NCBI RefSeq assembly: GCF_014636175.1
Contig: NZ_BMDW01000005.1
Location: forward strand, 1 to 64,000
Source of the DNA: Sphingomonas psychrolutea
GTDB lineage: Bacteria; Pseudomonadota; Alphaproteobacteria; Sphingomonadales; Sphingomonadaceae
Direction: 5' to 3'
Length of the DNA: 64,000 nt
The notes under the pieces are model-generated. The model did not search any database and was not told the DNA's origin. It saw only the letters and a program-made list of their open reading frames with translations. Position numbers and translations under genes: made by a program. Shown here piece after piece: positions 37,792 to 46,090 of this stretch; within the stretch, counting starts at the first letter, position 1, and each line of letters begins with the position of its first letter.

Positions 37792-39872
37792 CACTTCGTC
37801 TCCAGCATTTCGGTTGCGATCTTGACCACATTGTCGACGGTGAAGCCGAACTTGTCCTGCAATTTGGCGAGCGGGGCGGACGCGCCGAAGGTGCTCATCG
37901 TGATCGTGCGTCCGGCGGTGCCGACATAACGATCCCAACCGATTTCGCTGCCCATCTCGATCGCCAAACGCGCGGTGATCGCTTTTGGCAGCACCGATTC
38001 GCAATACGCCGCGTCCTGGCATTCGAAACGATGCCAGCTCGGCAGCGACACCACGCGCGACGCGACGCCCTGCGCCACAAGCCGTTCATGCGCCGCGAGC
38101 GCAAGCGACACTTCCGAACCGGTTGCGATCAGGATGACGTGCGGATTTTCGCTGTCGGCGAGGACATAGCCGCCCTTGATCAGCCCCTCGGCGCTGGCAT
38201 AGGTCGACCGGTCGATCGTCGGCAAAGCCTGGCGCGAGAGGATCAGCGCGGTCGGATGATTACCCGCCTGCATCGCCGCCCGCCATGCGACGGCGGTCTC
38301 GTTCGCATCAGCCGGGCGGATCGTATCGAGCCCCGGAATCGCGCGCAGCGACAGGATCTGTTCGATCGGTTGATGCGTCGGGCCGTCCTCGCCCACGCCA
38401 ATCGAATCGTGCGTGAAGACGAAGGTCACGCCAATTTCCATCAACGCGGCAAGCCGGATCGGCGGGCGCATATAGTCCGAAAAGACCAGGAAGGTCCCCG
38501 AATAGGCGCGCAGCTTCGACAGCCCCATGCCGTTGACGATCGCGCCCATCGCATGTTCGCGCACGCCGAAATGCAGGTTGCGCGCGCCATAACTGTCCGC
38601 CTGGAACGAGCCGCCATTGTCGAGCAGCGTCTTGTTCGACGGCGCGAGATCGGCCGATCCACCGATCAGCCAAGGCACGTGCGGCGCGATCGCGTTCATC
38701 ACCTTGCCGCCGGCATCACGCGACGCCATGCCCTTGGCATCGGGATCGAACACCGGAATATCGGCGTCCCAACCCTCGGGCAACTGGCTGGCAAGCAGGC
38801 AGTCGAGTTCCTGCGACAGATCGGGATAGGCTTCGGCATAGCGCACGCGCATCGCGTCCCATGCTTCACGCAGCGGCCCGCCACGATCGGCCACCGCCTT
38901 GTGAAAGCCTTCCTTCACGCCGTCGGGGACGAGGAACTTAGCCTCGGGATCCCAGCCATAAGCACGCTTGGTCCCGGCAATGTCATCGGCGGTCATCGCC
39001 TCGCCATGCGCCTTGGCGGTGCCCTGGATCGAGCTGCCATAACCGATGATGCTGTGGACGACGATGAAGGTCGGCTTGTCGGTGCACGCCTTGAAGCCGT
39101 CGAGCGCCGCCGCCATCGCGGCGCAATCATTGGCATCGGCGACGTGCAGGACATTCCAGCCATAGGCCTCGAAGCGCTTGGCAACATCCTCGTCGAAGGC
39201 GAGATCGGTACCGCCCTCGATCGAGATATGGTTCGAATCATACATCCAGCACAAATTGCTGAGCTTGAGATGCCCGGCGAGGCTCGCCGCCTCGCTCGCG
39301 ACGCCCTCCATCATGTCGCCGTCACCGGCGAGCACATAAATATCGTGATCGAGCAGCGGGAAACCGTCGCGGTTGAAATGCGCCGCGAGCCAGCGCTCGG
39401 CAATCGCCATCCCGACCGAATTGCCGCAGCCAGCACCAAGCGGACCCGTGGTCGTCTCGACCCCGGTTGTATGGCGATATTCCGGGTGGCCCGGCGTCTT
39501 CGAGCCGAGCTGGCGAAACGCCTTGAGATCATCGAGGCTGACCGCGGGCCCGCCGCTCTTCTTGCCGTCGGCATCGATTTCCTCGACACCCGCCAGGTGT
39601 AGCAATGCGTAGAGCAGCATCGAGGCGTGGCCGACCGAGAGCACGAAGCGATCGCGATTGGGCCAGTCGGGGGTCGCCGGATCGGTGCGCAGGAATTTGG
39701 TCCACAGCGTGTGGCCGACCGGGGCCAGCGCCATCGGCGTGCCGATATGTCCCGATTTGGCCGCGGCCACCGCATCCATCGCCAGCGTGCGAATCGTGTC
39801 GATCTGCAGCCGCGCGGGGCTGCCGTCTTCGTGCAGACCGGTTGCACCAGCTTGGGTCAGGGTATCGGACAT
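37791..39872 (-). CDS. tkt: Transketolase
   Basis: This 693-residue thiamine-diphosphate enzyme transfers two-carbon units between sugar phosphates. It has the ThDP-binding segment VLAGDGDMMEGVASEAASL with downstream Asn (MYDSNHISIEGG), a His-containing N-terminus (SGHIGTPMALAPV) and the pyrimidine-domain segment THDSIGVGEDGPTHQPIEQ. Length is standard. It lies between rpiA (81 bases upstream) and tal (coupled) in the pentose phosphate operon. Confidence 0.97.
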   Translation of the reverse strand: MSDTLTQAGATGLHEDGSPARLQIDTIRTLAMDAVAAAKSGHIGTPMALAPVGHTLWTKFLRTDPATPDWPNRDRFVLSVGHASMLLYALLHLAGVEEIDADGKKSGGPAVSLDDLKAFRQLGSKTPGHPEYRHTTGVETTTGPLGAGCGNSVGMAIAERWLAAHFNRDGFPLLDHDIYVLAGDGDMMEGVASEAASLAGHLKLSNLCWMYDSNHISIEGGTDLAFDEDVAKRFEAYGWNVLHVADANDCAAMAAALDGFKACTDKPTFIVVHSIIGYGSSIQGTAKAHGEAMTADDIAGTKRAYGWDPEAKFLVPDGVKEGFHKAVADRGGPLREAWDAMRVRYAEAYPDLSQELDCLLASQLPEGWDADIPVFDPDAKGMASRDAGGKVMNAIAPHVPWLIGGSADLAPSNKTLLDNGGSFQADSYGARNLHFGVREHAMGAIVNGMGLSKLRAYSGTFLVFSDYMRPPIRLAALMEIGVTFVFTHDSIGVGEDGPTHQPIEQILSLRAIPGLDTIRPADANETAVAWRAAMQAGNHPTALILSRQALPTIDRSTYASAEGLIKGGYVLADSENPHVILIATGSEVSLALAAHERLVAQGVASRVVSLPSWHRFECQDAAYCESVLPKAITARLAIEMGSEIGWDRYVGTAGRTITMSTFGASAPLAKLQDKFGFTVDNVVKIATEMLETK

Positions 39873-39953
39873 GAAAGGGGTTCGCCTCGCTCTTGTGGGT
39901 CTGAACGCACGCGCGAGCGCCCGGTTGCGGCCCAGTGACAGTTTGCGCGCGCC

Positions 39954-40622
39954 TTATCGTGTCCTTGCCCCGCGTTCCAGTCGCGTAACGACGCCGTCCG
40001 ACGCGATATACGCGGCGTCCACCTCGGAGAGGAACAAGCCATGTCCCAAAGCGCCCGGAATTCCGGCAATTTCGGCGGCGAGCGCGCGCATGTCGGTGTC
40101 GACGGGAAAACGACAATCGAGGATTCGATTGCCCTGATCGGTGACAAATCCGGCGCGCAGGACCGGCGCACCGCCCAGGTCTGCGAGTCGCGCCGCCACG
40201 AAGGCTTCCGCGAAGGGCAGAACTTCGACCGGGATTTTCGCCGCGCCAATCCGGGCGACGCGCTTCGATCCGTCGGCGATCACCAGCATCCGCGCGCTGG
40301 CGGCGGCGACGATCTTCTCGCGCAACATCGCCCCGCCCGCGCCCTTGATCGCGTGGCAAGCGTCGTCGATTTCGTCGGCACCGTCGATCGTGAGGTCGAT
40401 CGTGGCGGGCAGGTCGATCAGCGGAATGCCGACCGCACGCGCGTGGCGCTCGGTCGCCAGACTGGTGGCGACGGCGCTGATCATAAGGCCAGCGCGGACC
40501 TGCTCGCCCAGCGCGTCGATCGCAAAGGCGGCGGTCGAGCCGGTGCCGAGGCCGACGATCATGCCTGCGCGCACCTCCGCGACGGCGGCGAGAGCGGCGA
40601 GGCGTTTGTCGGTTTCGATCAT
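39954..40622 (-). CDS. rpiA: Ribose-5-phosphate isomerase A
   Basis: RpiA interconverts ribose-5-phosphate and ribulose-5-phosphate. The 222-residue protein has the phosphate-binding GLGTGSTAAFAIDAL, the catalytic Asp motif TIDGADEID and the Lys segment KGAGGAMLREKIVA. It is the first gene of the leftward operon rpiA-tkt-tal-gnd-HAD, which holds most of the pentose phosphate pathway apart from glucose-6-phosphate dehydrogenase and ribulose-phosphate epimerase. Confidence 0.95.
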   Translation of the reverse strand: MIETDKRLAALAAVAEVRAGMIVGLGTGSTAAFAIDALGEQVRAGLMISAVATSLATERHARAVGIPLIDLPATIDLTIDGADEIDDACHAIKGAGGAMLREKIVAAASARMLVIADGSKRVARIGAAKIPVEVLPFAEAFVAARLADLGGAPVLRAGFVTDQGNRILDCRFPVDTDMRALAAEIAGIPGALGHGLFLSEVDAAYIASDGVVTRLERGARTR

Positions 40623-40646
40623 TTTTCCATTCTACACCAATTACCC

Positions 40647-40743
40647 CCCCGGCGAAGGCCGGGGCCCAGTAACGCACGCTTAGCAAGGCAAGCTCGGCAT
40701 TTGCCCCATTCCGCTCGCGACTGGGCCCCGGCTTTCGCCGGGG
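40647..40743. repeat. Intergenic paired-palindrome repeat, family A, copy 2
   Basis: It starts with the same CCCCGGCGAAGGCCGGGG and CCCAGT as copy 1 at 129-226 and ends with ACTGGGCCCCGG followed by CTTTCGCCGGGG, one base different from a perfect complement. The centre is unrelated to copy 1. It lies between the divergent rpiA and dedA genes, within 25 bases of the rpiA start, so it may overlap promoter or leader sequences. Confidence 0.8.
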
Positions 40744-40831
40744 AGGCGGAGAATGAAGAAAGCGGTGACGCACGCGTCCGCACCACATTTCCCTTTGCCC
40801 CTCGTCCCATCCCGCGCCAAAGCACGTGCCC

Positions 40832-41461
40832 ATGATCGAAAAAATCTTGGGCATCCTTGCCACCTTCATTATCGGCGTCATTTCGGCGGGCGGCTATCTC
40901 GGCATTGTTTTGCTGATGGCGATCGAATCGGCGTGCATCCCGCTGCCGTCCGAAATCATCATGCCGTTTGCGGGCTATCTCGTCTCGACCGGGCGGTTCG
41001 ACCTGTATCTGGCGGCAACCGCCGGGGCGATCGGCTGCAATCTCGGCTCGATCGTCGCGTATGAAGTGGGCAAGCGCGGCGGGCGGCCGCTCGCCGAGAA
41101 ATGGGGCCGTTACGTCCTGATCGGCCCGGGCGAACTCGACGCCGCCGACCGTTTCTTCGCGCGCTTTGGGAGCGCGGCGGTGCTGATCGGGCGGCTGTTG
41201 CCGGTGATCCGGTCGTTCATCGCCTTTCCGGCGGGCGTCGCGCGGATGCCGCTGGTGCCGTTCCACATCTACACCTTTATCGGATCGTGGCCGTGGTGTT
41301 TCGGCCTTGCCTGGGTCGGCATGAAGCTCGGCGATCAATGGAACAATAGCCCAGCGATGAAGGCTGCGTTTCACAGCGCAGATGCGCTGATCGCTATCGT
41401 GCTGATTGGGCTGATCGGATTCTATGTCTGGCATAAACTGCACGGCTTGAAGCGGCGCTAA
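40832..41461 (+). CDS. DedA family membrane protein
   Basis: This 209-residue inner-membrane protein of the DedA/SNARE-associated (VTT) family has N-terminal ESACIPLPSEIIMPFAGYL, the reentrant segment with GAIGCNLGSIVAYEVGKRGG and the conserved FGRLLPVIRSFIAFPAG-like segment (here IGRLLPVIRSFIAFPAGVAR). Family members are linked to lipid flipping (undecaprenyl phosphate or phospholipids) and proton-motive-force maintenance. An in-frame GTG at 40826 is an alternative start. It is transcribed away from rpiA. Confidence 0.9.
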   Translation: MIEKILGILATFIIGVISAGGYLGIVLLMAIESACIPLPSEIIMPFAGYLVSTGRFDLYLAATAGAIGCNLGSIVAYEVGKRGGRPLAEKWGRYVLIGPGELDAADRFFARFGSAAVLIGRLLPVIRSFIAFPAGVARMPLVPFHIYTFIGSWPWCFGLAWVGMKLGDQWNNSPAMKAAFHSADALIAIVLIGLIGFYVWHKLHGLKRR

Positions 41462-41549
41462 GGGCTACCACATCCTTTTTGTACGGGGTCGCGTAACTGT
41501 CTGCGTTGATGCCCCGTATCATGGGGATCATCCCTGAAAGAGGCTGTCC

Positions 41550-42215
41550 ATGTTAAAACCCCTTCTGATCACTGCCGGAATCGCTGGTGTCGCGCTGTTC
41601 GCGCTTGGCGGCGGTGCCGCGCAGGCCGAACGCGCCGTGCCGATCCCTGCCGCCAAGGTCGACGTCACTGCCAAGGGCAGCCAAGTCGCGGTGTTCGCGG
41701 GCGGCTGTTTCTGGGGCATGGAAGCGGTGTTCGAACATGTGAAGGGCGTGACCGGGGTGACCGCAGGCTATGCCGGCGGTACCAAGGCGACCGCCAGCTA
41801 TGATGCGGTGTCGAGCGAGACGACGCAGCATGCCGAGGCGATCCGCGTGATCTATGATCCGGCCAAGGTCAGCTATGCGACGCTGCTGCGCGTCTATTTC
41901 TCGGTCGCGCACAACCCGACCGAGCTGAACCGCCAGGGCCCCGACAGCGGCTACAGCTATCGCTCGGCGATCTTCCCGCAAAGCGCGGCGCAACGCGGCG
42001 TGGCCGCGGCGTATATCGCGCAGCTGCAGCAAGCGCATGTCTTCGCCAAGCCGATCGTGACCAAGATCGAAACCGGCGCGTTCTTCCCGGCCGAGGACTA
42101 TCACCAGAACTTTTTCGACCGGAACCCAAACCACCCGTACATCGTGACCTTCGACAAGCCCAAGGTCGCGGCGTTCAAGGTCGGATTCCCGCAACTGGCG
42201 ACGGCGGCAAGCTGA
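41550..42215 (+). CDS. msrA: Peptide-methionine (S)-S-oxide reductase, exported
   Basis: MsrA reduces methionine-S-sulfoxide in proteins. The 221-residue protein has an N-terminal signal peptide (about 1-26, cleavage after GAAQA), so it probably acts in the periplasm, and the catalytic motif GGCFWGMEAVF with the nucleophilic Cys at about residue 53. Downstream segments YAGGTKATASYDAVSS and GYSYRSAIF are typical. No MsrB domain is fused. It stands alone, followed by a hairpin shared with the convergent pdeM gene. Confidence 0.94.
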   Translation: MLKPLLITAGIAGVALFALGGGAAQAERAVPIPAAKVDVTAKGSQVAVFAGGCFWGMEAVFEHVKGVTGVTAGYAGGTKATASYDAVSSETTQHAEAIRVIYDPAKVSYATLLRVYFSVAHNPTELNRQGPDSGYSYRSAIFPQSAAQRGVAAAYIAQLQQAHVFAKPIVTKIETGAFFPAEDYHQNFFDRNPNHPYIVTFDKPKVAAFKVGFPQLATAAS

Positions 42216-42224
42216 GCCTTGTAA

Positions 42225-42248
42225 GCCCCTCCCCTTCAGGGGCGGGGC
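42225..42248. terminator. Bidirectional hairpin between msrA and pdeM
   Basis: GCCCCTCCCC pairs with GGGGCGGGGC around a TTCA loop with one mismatch, in the 39 bases between the convergent msrA and pdeM stops. A short T/A-rich stretch follows. Position and stability support a shared terminator. Confidence 0.65.
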
Positions 42249-42254
42249 AAGACT

Positions 42255-42929
42255 TTAAGCTGCCAGCCGAAACCGCAGCATCCGGTCCGCGACCGGCACC
42301 AGCGCCTCAGCCCCGGGCCCGACCGCGCGGACGATTTCGGGGTGATCGGCATCGAGCCCGCCGGTCAGCGCGCCGAACGCAGGGAGGATCAGCTTGGTCG
42401 GGGTCGCCACGAAACAGCGCCGCGCGACGCTCCGCCCGCGCACGCGGACGCGCAATTTCGGGTGGAAATGCCCCGACAATTCCGGGCGCAGCTCGTCCGG
42501 CGCGGCCTCGTGGCGTAGCACCAACCCATCGACCACCGCTTCGGGCATCACCGTTCCGCCGCACCGATCGACCAGCCCCGCGCCGCTCCCGGCATCATGG
42601 TTGCCGGTGATCCAGGTCCACGCCGTCGCCGTGGTGAGCGCGCGCAACCGCGCCTGCGCTTCTGCGGGCAAGCGGTCGCACCCGGCATCATCATGAAAAC
42701 TGTCGCCGAGGCACCACATCTCGCGCGCGTCGGTCGCCGCGACCACCGCCGCGAGATCGGCCAGCGTTGCCAGCGAATCATAGGGGGGCAACATCTGCCC
42801 GGCGCGCGCGAACCAGCTCGCTTTCTCAAAATGCAGGTCCGCCACCAGCAGCGCGCGCCGCGCCGGCCAGAACAGCGCACCGTTGCCCAGCGCGAGCAAA
42901 TCATGACCAGCGAACGAAAAGGGAACCAT
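42255..42929 (-). CDS. pdeM: PdeM-type metallophosphoesterase (ligase-associated DNA damage response)
   Basis: This 224-residue binuclear metallophosphoesterase has the motifs LVADLHFEKAS (DxH), LGDSFHDD (GDxxHD), TGNHDAG (GNHD) and SGHFHPKLRV (GHxHP) in order. This set and length match PdeM, a DNA/RNA endonuclease-phosphodiesterase usually encoded beside the Lhr-type helicase, an MBL exonuclease and an ATP-dependent ligase. Here the helicase and exonuclease lie 6-10 kb away. The ATG at 42929 begins the conserved region; a longer upstream frame overlaps the kup leader and has no homology. Confidence 0.85.
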   Translation of the reverse strand: MVPFSFAGHDLLALGNGALFWPARRALLVADLHFEKASWFARAGQMLPPYDSLATLADLAAVVAATDAREMWCLGDSFHDDAGCDRLPAEAQARLRALTTATAWTWITGNHDAGSGAGLVDRCGGTVMPEAVVDGLVLRHEAAPDELRPELSGHFHPKLRVRVRGRSVARRCFVATPTKLILPAFGALTGGLDADHPEIVRAVGPGAEALVPVADRMLRFRLAA

Positions 42930-43040
42930 GTGCTTGCCTATGTCGTACCGCTCGCGCCGGCGCAACTGCGACAAAGCGCTTGCGGAAAGCCGCCACGGGC
43001 GTAAAGCGCGCCGTCCGTCCCGGCGAGCCATGCCAACCTT

Positions 43041-44996
43041 ATGAACTCTGCCCCAGTGACACCGACAGCGACGACAGCGGCACGACCGACGCATCCCGCG
43101 CCGCATCCGGCGATGATCGCGCTGACGATCGGTGCGATCGGCGTGGTGTTCGGCGATATCGGCACCAGCCCGCTTTATGCCTTTCGCGAGGCGCTCAATC
43201 AGACCGCTGCCGGCGGCATCGGTGCGAGCGAGATTCTCGGCGTGCTCAGTCTGGCGATCTGGTCGCTGATCCTGGTTGTTACCGTCAAATACGTCCTGTT
43301 CCTGATGCGCGCCGACAATCAGGGCGAGGGCGGCGTGCTGGCGCTGACCGCGCTAGCGCGCCGCGCGCTCGGGCGGCGCTCGTTGATCGCGCTCATCCTC
43401 GGCGCGGCGGGTGCATCGCTTTTCTATGGCGATGCGATCATCACCCCGGCGCTCTCGGTATTGTCGGCGGTCGAGGGCCTCAAGACGATCCCCGGCCTTG
43501 GCGGCATGTTCAGCGAAGAGGTCATCCTCGGGCTGACGATCGTGATCCTGATCGCCTTGTTCTTCATCCAGAGCCGCGGAACCGCCAGCGTGTCCGCGCT
43601 GTTCGGCCCGGTCTGCATCCTGTGGTTCCTCGCGATCGGCGGACTCGGCATCTGGCACATCACCGACGAACCCTCGATTCTGCGCGTCGTCTCGCCGCAT
43701 TACGGGGTGATGTTGCTGGCAACGCATGGCGTGACCGGGCTGTTCGTACTCGGCGCGGTCTTCCTGACCGTGACCGGGGCCGAGGCGCTGACCGCCGACA
43801 TGGGGCATTTCGGGATCAAGCCGATCCGGCTCGGCTGGTTCTTGCTGGCCTTTCCCTGCCTCGTCCTCAATTATCTCGGGCAAGGCGCGTTTGCACTCAA
43901 TGCGCTTGAGGCGGCGACGGCGGCGGGCACGCCATTCGTCAATCAGGACTGGTTCTTCCTGATGGCACCCGATGCGGTGCGGCCGTGGCTCATCGTGCTG
44001 GCGATGCTGGCAACGGTGATTGCGAGCCAGGCGGTCATCACCGGCGCCTTTTCGCTTACACAACAGGCGATCCAGCTCGGCCTCTTGCCCCGGCTGCGCA
44101 TCCGCCAGACCTCGGCAACGCAGGCCGGGCAAATCTATCTGCCCACCATCAACTGGCTGCTGCTGGTCGGCGTGCTGGTGCTGGTGATCCAGTTCCGCAC
44201 TTCGTCTGCGATGGCCGCCGCGTACGGCATCGCGGTGACCGGTACGATGGTGGTGACCACCTGCCTCGCCTATATCGTGGTGCGGCATAACTGGAACTGG
44301 GGGCGCCCGCTCGCGCTCGCGGTGATCGTGCCGTTCCTGACGCTCGACTTGATCTTTTTCGGTGCGAACATTCTACGCGTGGTCGAAGGCGGTTGGGTGC
44401 CGCTGGCCGTTGCGGGGTGTATCGGCTTGATCATCTACACCTGGAATCGCGGGCGCAGCATCGTGCGCGAATTCGAGCAGCGGCAAAGCATCCCCTTGGT
44501 CGATCTGGCCGCCGCGCTCGCCAAACGCCCGCCCGAGCGCGTCGAGGGAACTGCCGTGTTCCTGACCGCCAACCCCGACAGCGCGCCGGGCGCTTTGCTC
44601 CACAATCTCAAGCACAACAAAGTGCTGCACGAAAAGAATTTGATCGTCAGCATCCGCACCGCCGACCGTCCAGCGGTCGAGCCGGAGGACCGCGCCGAAA
44701 TCCGCCCGGTCGACGATAATTTCACGATCGTCGTGTTGCATTACGGCTTCATGGAATCGCCCGATTGCCCGCGCGACTTGGGGTTCGAGGCAATAGCCCA
44801 CAAAAAGGTGCTCAACCCCGCCAAGACCAGCTACTTCATCGGCCGCAACACACTGAAGCCGACGGCGGACCAAGGCATGCCGCTGTGGCAGGATCGCATC
44901 TTCATGTTCTTGCAGCGCAACGCCAGCGACCCGACCGACTTCCTGAAGATCCCACCGGGCAAGGTGCTCGAGCTGGGCGAGCAGGTCACCGTTTAG
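43041..44996 (+). CDS. kup: Kup-family potassium uptake protein
   Basis: This 651-residue K+/H+ symporter has about twelve membrane segments and the family N-terminal motif VVFGDIGTSPLYAFREAL, the conserved GEGGVLALTALA and GSFSLTQQAIQLG-like segments (here GAFSLTQQAIQLGLLPRL), and a C-terminal cytoplasmic domain of about 200 residues. It provides constitutive K+ uptake that complements the inducible Kdp pump at 24.8-32.7 kb. It is divergent from pdeM, 111 bases apart. Confidence 0.95.
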   Translation: MNSAPVTPTATTAARPTHPAPHPAMIALTIGAIGVVFGDIGTSPLYAFREALNQTAAGGIGASEILGVLSLAIWSLILVVTVKYVLFLMRADNQGEGGVLALTALARRALGRRSLIALILGAAGASLFYGDAIITPALSVLSAVEGLKTIPGLGGMFSEEVILGLTIVILIALFFIQSRGTASVSALFGPVCILWFLAIGGLGIWHITDEPSILRVVSPHYGVMLLATHGVTGLFVLGAVFLTVTGAEALTADMGHFGIKPIRLGWFLLAFPCLVLNYLGQGAFALNALEAATAAGTPFVNQDWFFLMAPDAVRPWLIVLAMLATVIASQAVITGAFSLTQQAIQLGLLPRLRIRQTSATQAGQIYLPTINWLLLVGVLVLVIQFRTSSAMAAAYGIAVTGTMVVTTCLAYIVVRHNWNWGRPLALAVIVPFLTLDLIFFGANILRVVEGGWVPLAVAGCIGLIIYTWNRGRSIVREFEQRQSIPLVDLAAALAKRPPERVEGTAVFLTANPDSAPGALLHNLKHNKVLHEKNLIVSIRTADRPAVEPEDRAEIRPVDDNFTIVVLHYGFMESPDCPRDLGFEAIAHKKVLNPAKTSYFIGRNTLKPTADQGMPLWQDRIFMFLQRNASDPTDFLKIPPGKVLELGEQVTV

Positions 44997-45043
44997 CGCG
45001 GCGATATAGACCCGTGGGCATTTTTTGAAAAAATAGCACCGAC

Positions 45044-46072
45044 TTGGTCCGAATCGTGTACGGAAATCGCTCTCCGGCAACGTCTTCTCATTATGTCGGA
45101 CTGGGGAATAGGTGTGCGCAGGCGAAACGCAAAGAAAGCCTGTGTGGGCTTCGCGCCACACCGAAGGTGCAGGCGTTGAGCAGTTTTGCCCTGTCCACGG
45201 CGTTGCTCCTGATCGGCCCACCAACCCCGCTAACGCTCACGCTCACCCAACCTGCTCCGGTCGCGCTCGTCGCAACCGACGCTGCGACGATCGCGCAGCC
45301 GTCACCGCCGGCCGAGCCGCAAACGACACCCGTCTTTCCCGCGGAGCAGGACATCGTCGTCACCGGCAGTCGCCGCACCCCAACCGACCCGCTCCAAAGC
45401 GTCAACGTCGAAAGTTTCGCGGTAACCCAGGCGATCGATCTCGCGGTGATCCGCCCGGTCGCACGGGGCTATCAAAAGATCTTGCCGGCCCCAGCGCGCG
45501 ATGGAATTCGCAATATTCTCAACAATCTGCGCGAACCCGTTGCGTTCTTGAACTTCCTTCTGCAGCACAAAATCGGCAAGGCTGCGAAAACGCTCGGTCG
45601 GTTCGCGGTCAATTCGACGCTCGGCGTCGCCGGGCTGATCGACATCGCGCGGCGCAAACCCTTCAAGCTGCGATATCACCCCAATGGCTTTGCCAACACG
45701 CTGGGGTTTTACGGCGTGAAGACAGGCGCCTTCCTGTTCGTGCCGCTGGTCGGCCCGACAACGGTGCGCGATCTGATCGGATCGACCGTCGATCGCTTCA
45801 TGCTGCCGTTCGTCGTCGGCGGTCCGTTCAAGAACCCCGCGGTCACGATCCCGCTTGGCGTGTTCGGCACGCTCGACCACCGCGCACAATTTGACGAGAC
45901 GCTCGAAGCGCTGCGGCAGGACAAACGCAAGGCGTATCAGGCCACGCGCGAATTCTATCTCGCGCGGCGCCAGGCCGAGATCGACGAACTGCACGGCATG
46001 GGGCGTCACATCGTGCGCCCCAACCCCGGATCGGTCAAACCGCTGATCCTGGACGCGCCGGAACAGAAATAG
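45044..46072 (+). CDS. MlaA/VacJ family outer-membrane phospholipid-transport protein
   Basis: MlaA family proteins extract mislocalised phospholipids from the outer membrane with the Mla pathway. The frame encodes up to 342 residues; the conserved domain (about 115-315) has DPLQSVNVESFAVTQAID, RDGIRNILNNLREPVAFLN, AVNSTLGVAGLIDIA and FVPLVGPTTVRDLIGSTVD. A hydrophobic export segment lies near residues 43-62 but no lipobox Cys follows it, unlike classical VacJ lipoproteins. The start is uncertain: 45044 is a TTG, and a GTG near 45167 would place the export segment at the N-terminus. No other mla genes are nearby. Confidence 0.82.
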   Translation: MVRIVYGNRSPATSSHYVGLGNRCAQAKRKESLCGLRATPKVQALSSFALSTALLLIGPPTPLTLTLTQPAPVALVATDAATIAQPSPPAEPQTTPVFPAEQDIVVTGSRRTPTDPLQSVNVESFAVTQAIDLAVIRPVARGYQKILPAPARDGIRNILNNLREPVAFLNFLLQHKIGKAAKTLGRFAVNSTLGVAGLIDIARRKPFKLRYHPNGFANTLGFYGVKTGAFLFVPLVGPTTVRDLIGSTVDRFMLPFVVGGPFKNPAVTIPLGVFGTLDHRAQFDETLEALRQDKRKAYQATREFYLARRQAEIDELHGMGRHIVRPNPGSVKPLILDAPEQK

Positions 46073-46090
46073 CGCGCCCTTCCTTGCCGC

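Noticed and set aside
42930..43106. Extension of the pdeM gene upstream of 42929
   Set aside because: The added residues are Arg/Cys-rich without homology and would overlap the kup start; the metallophosphoesterase fold begins at 42929.
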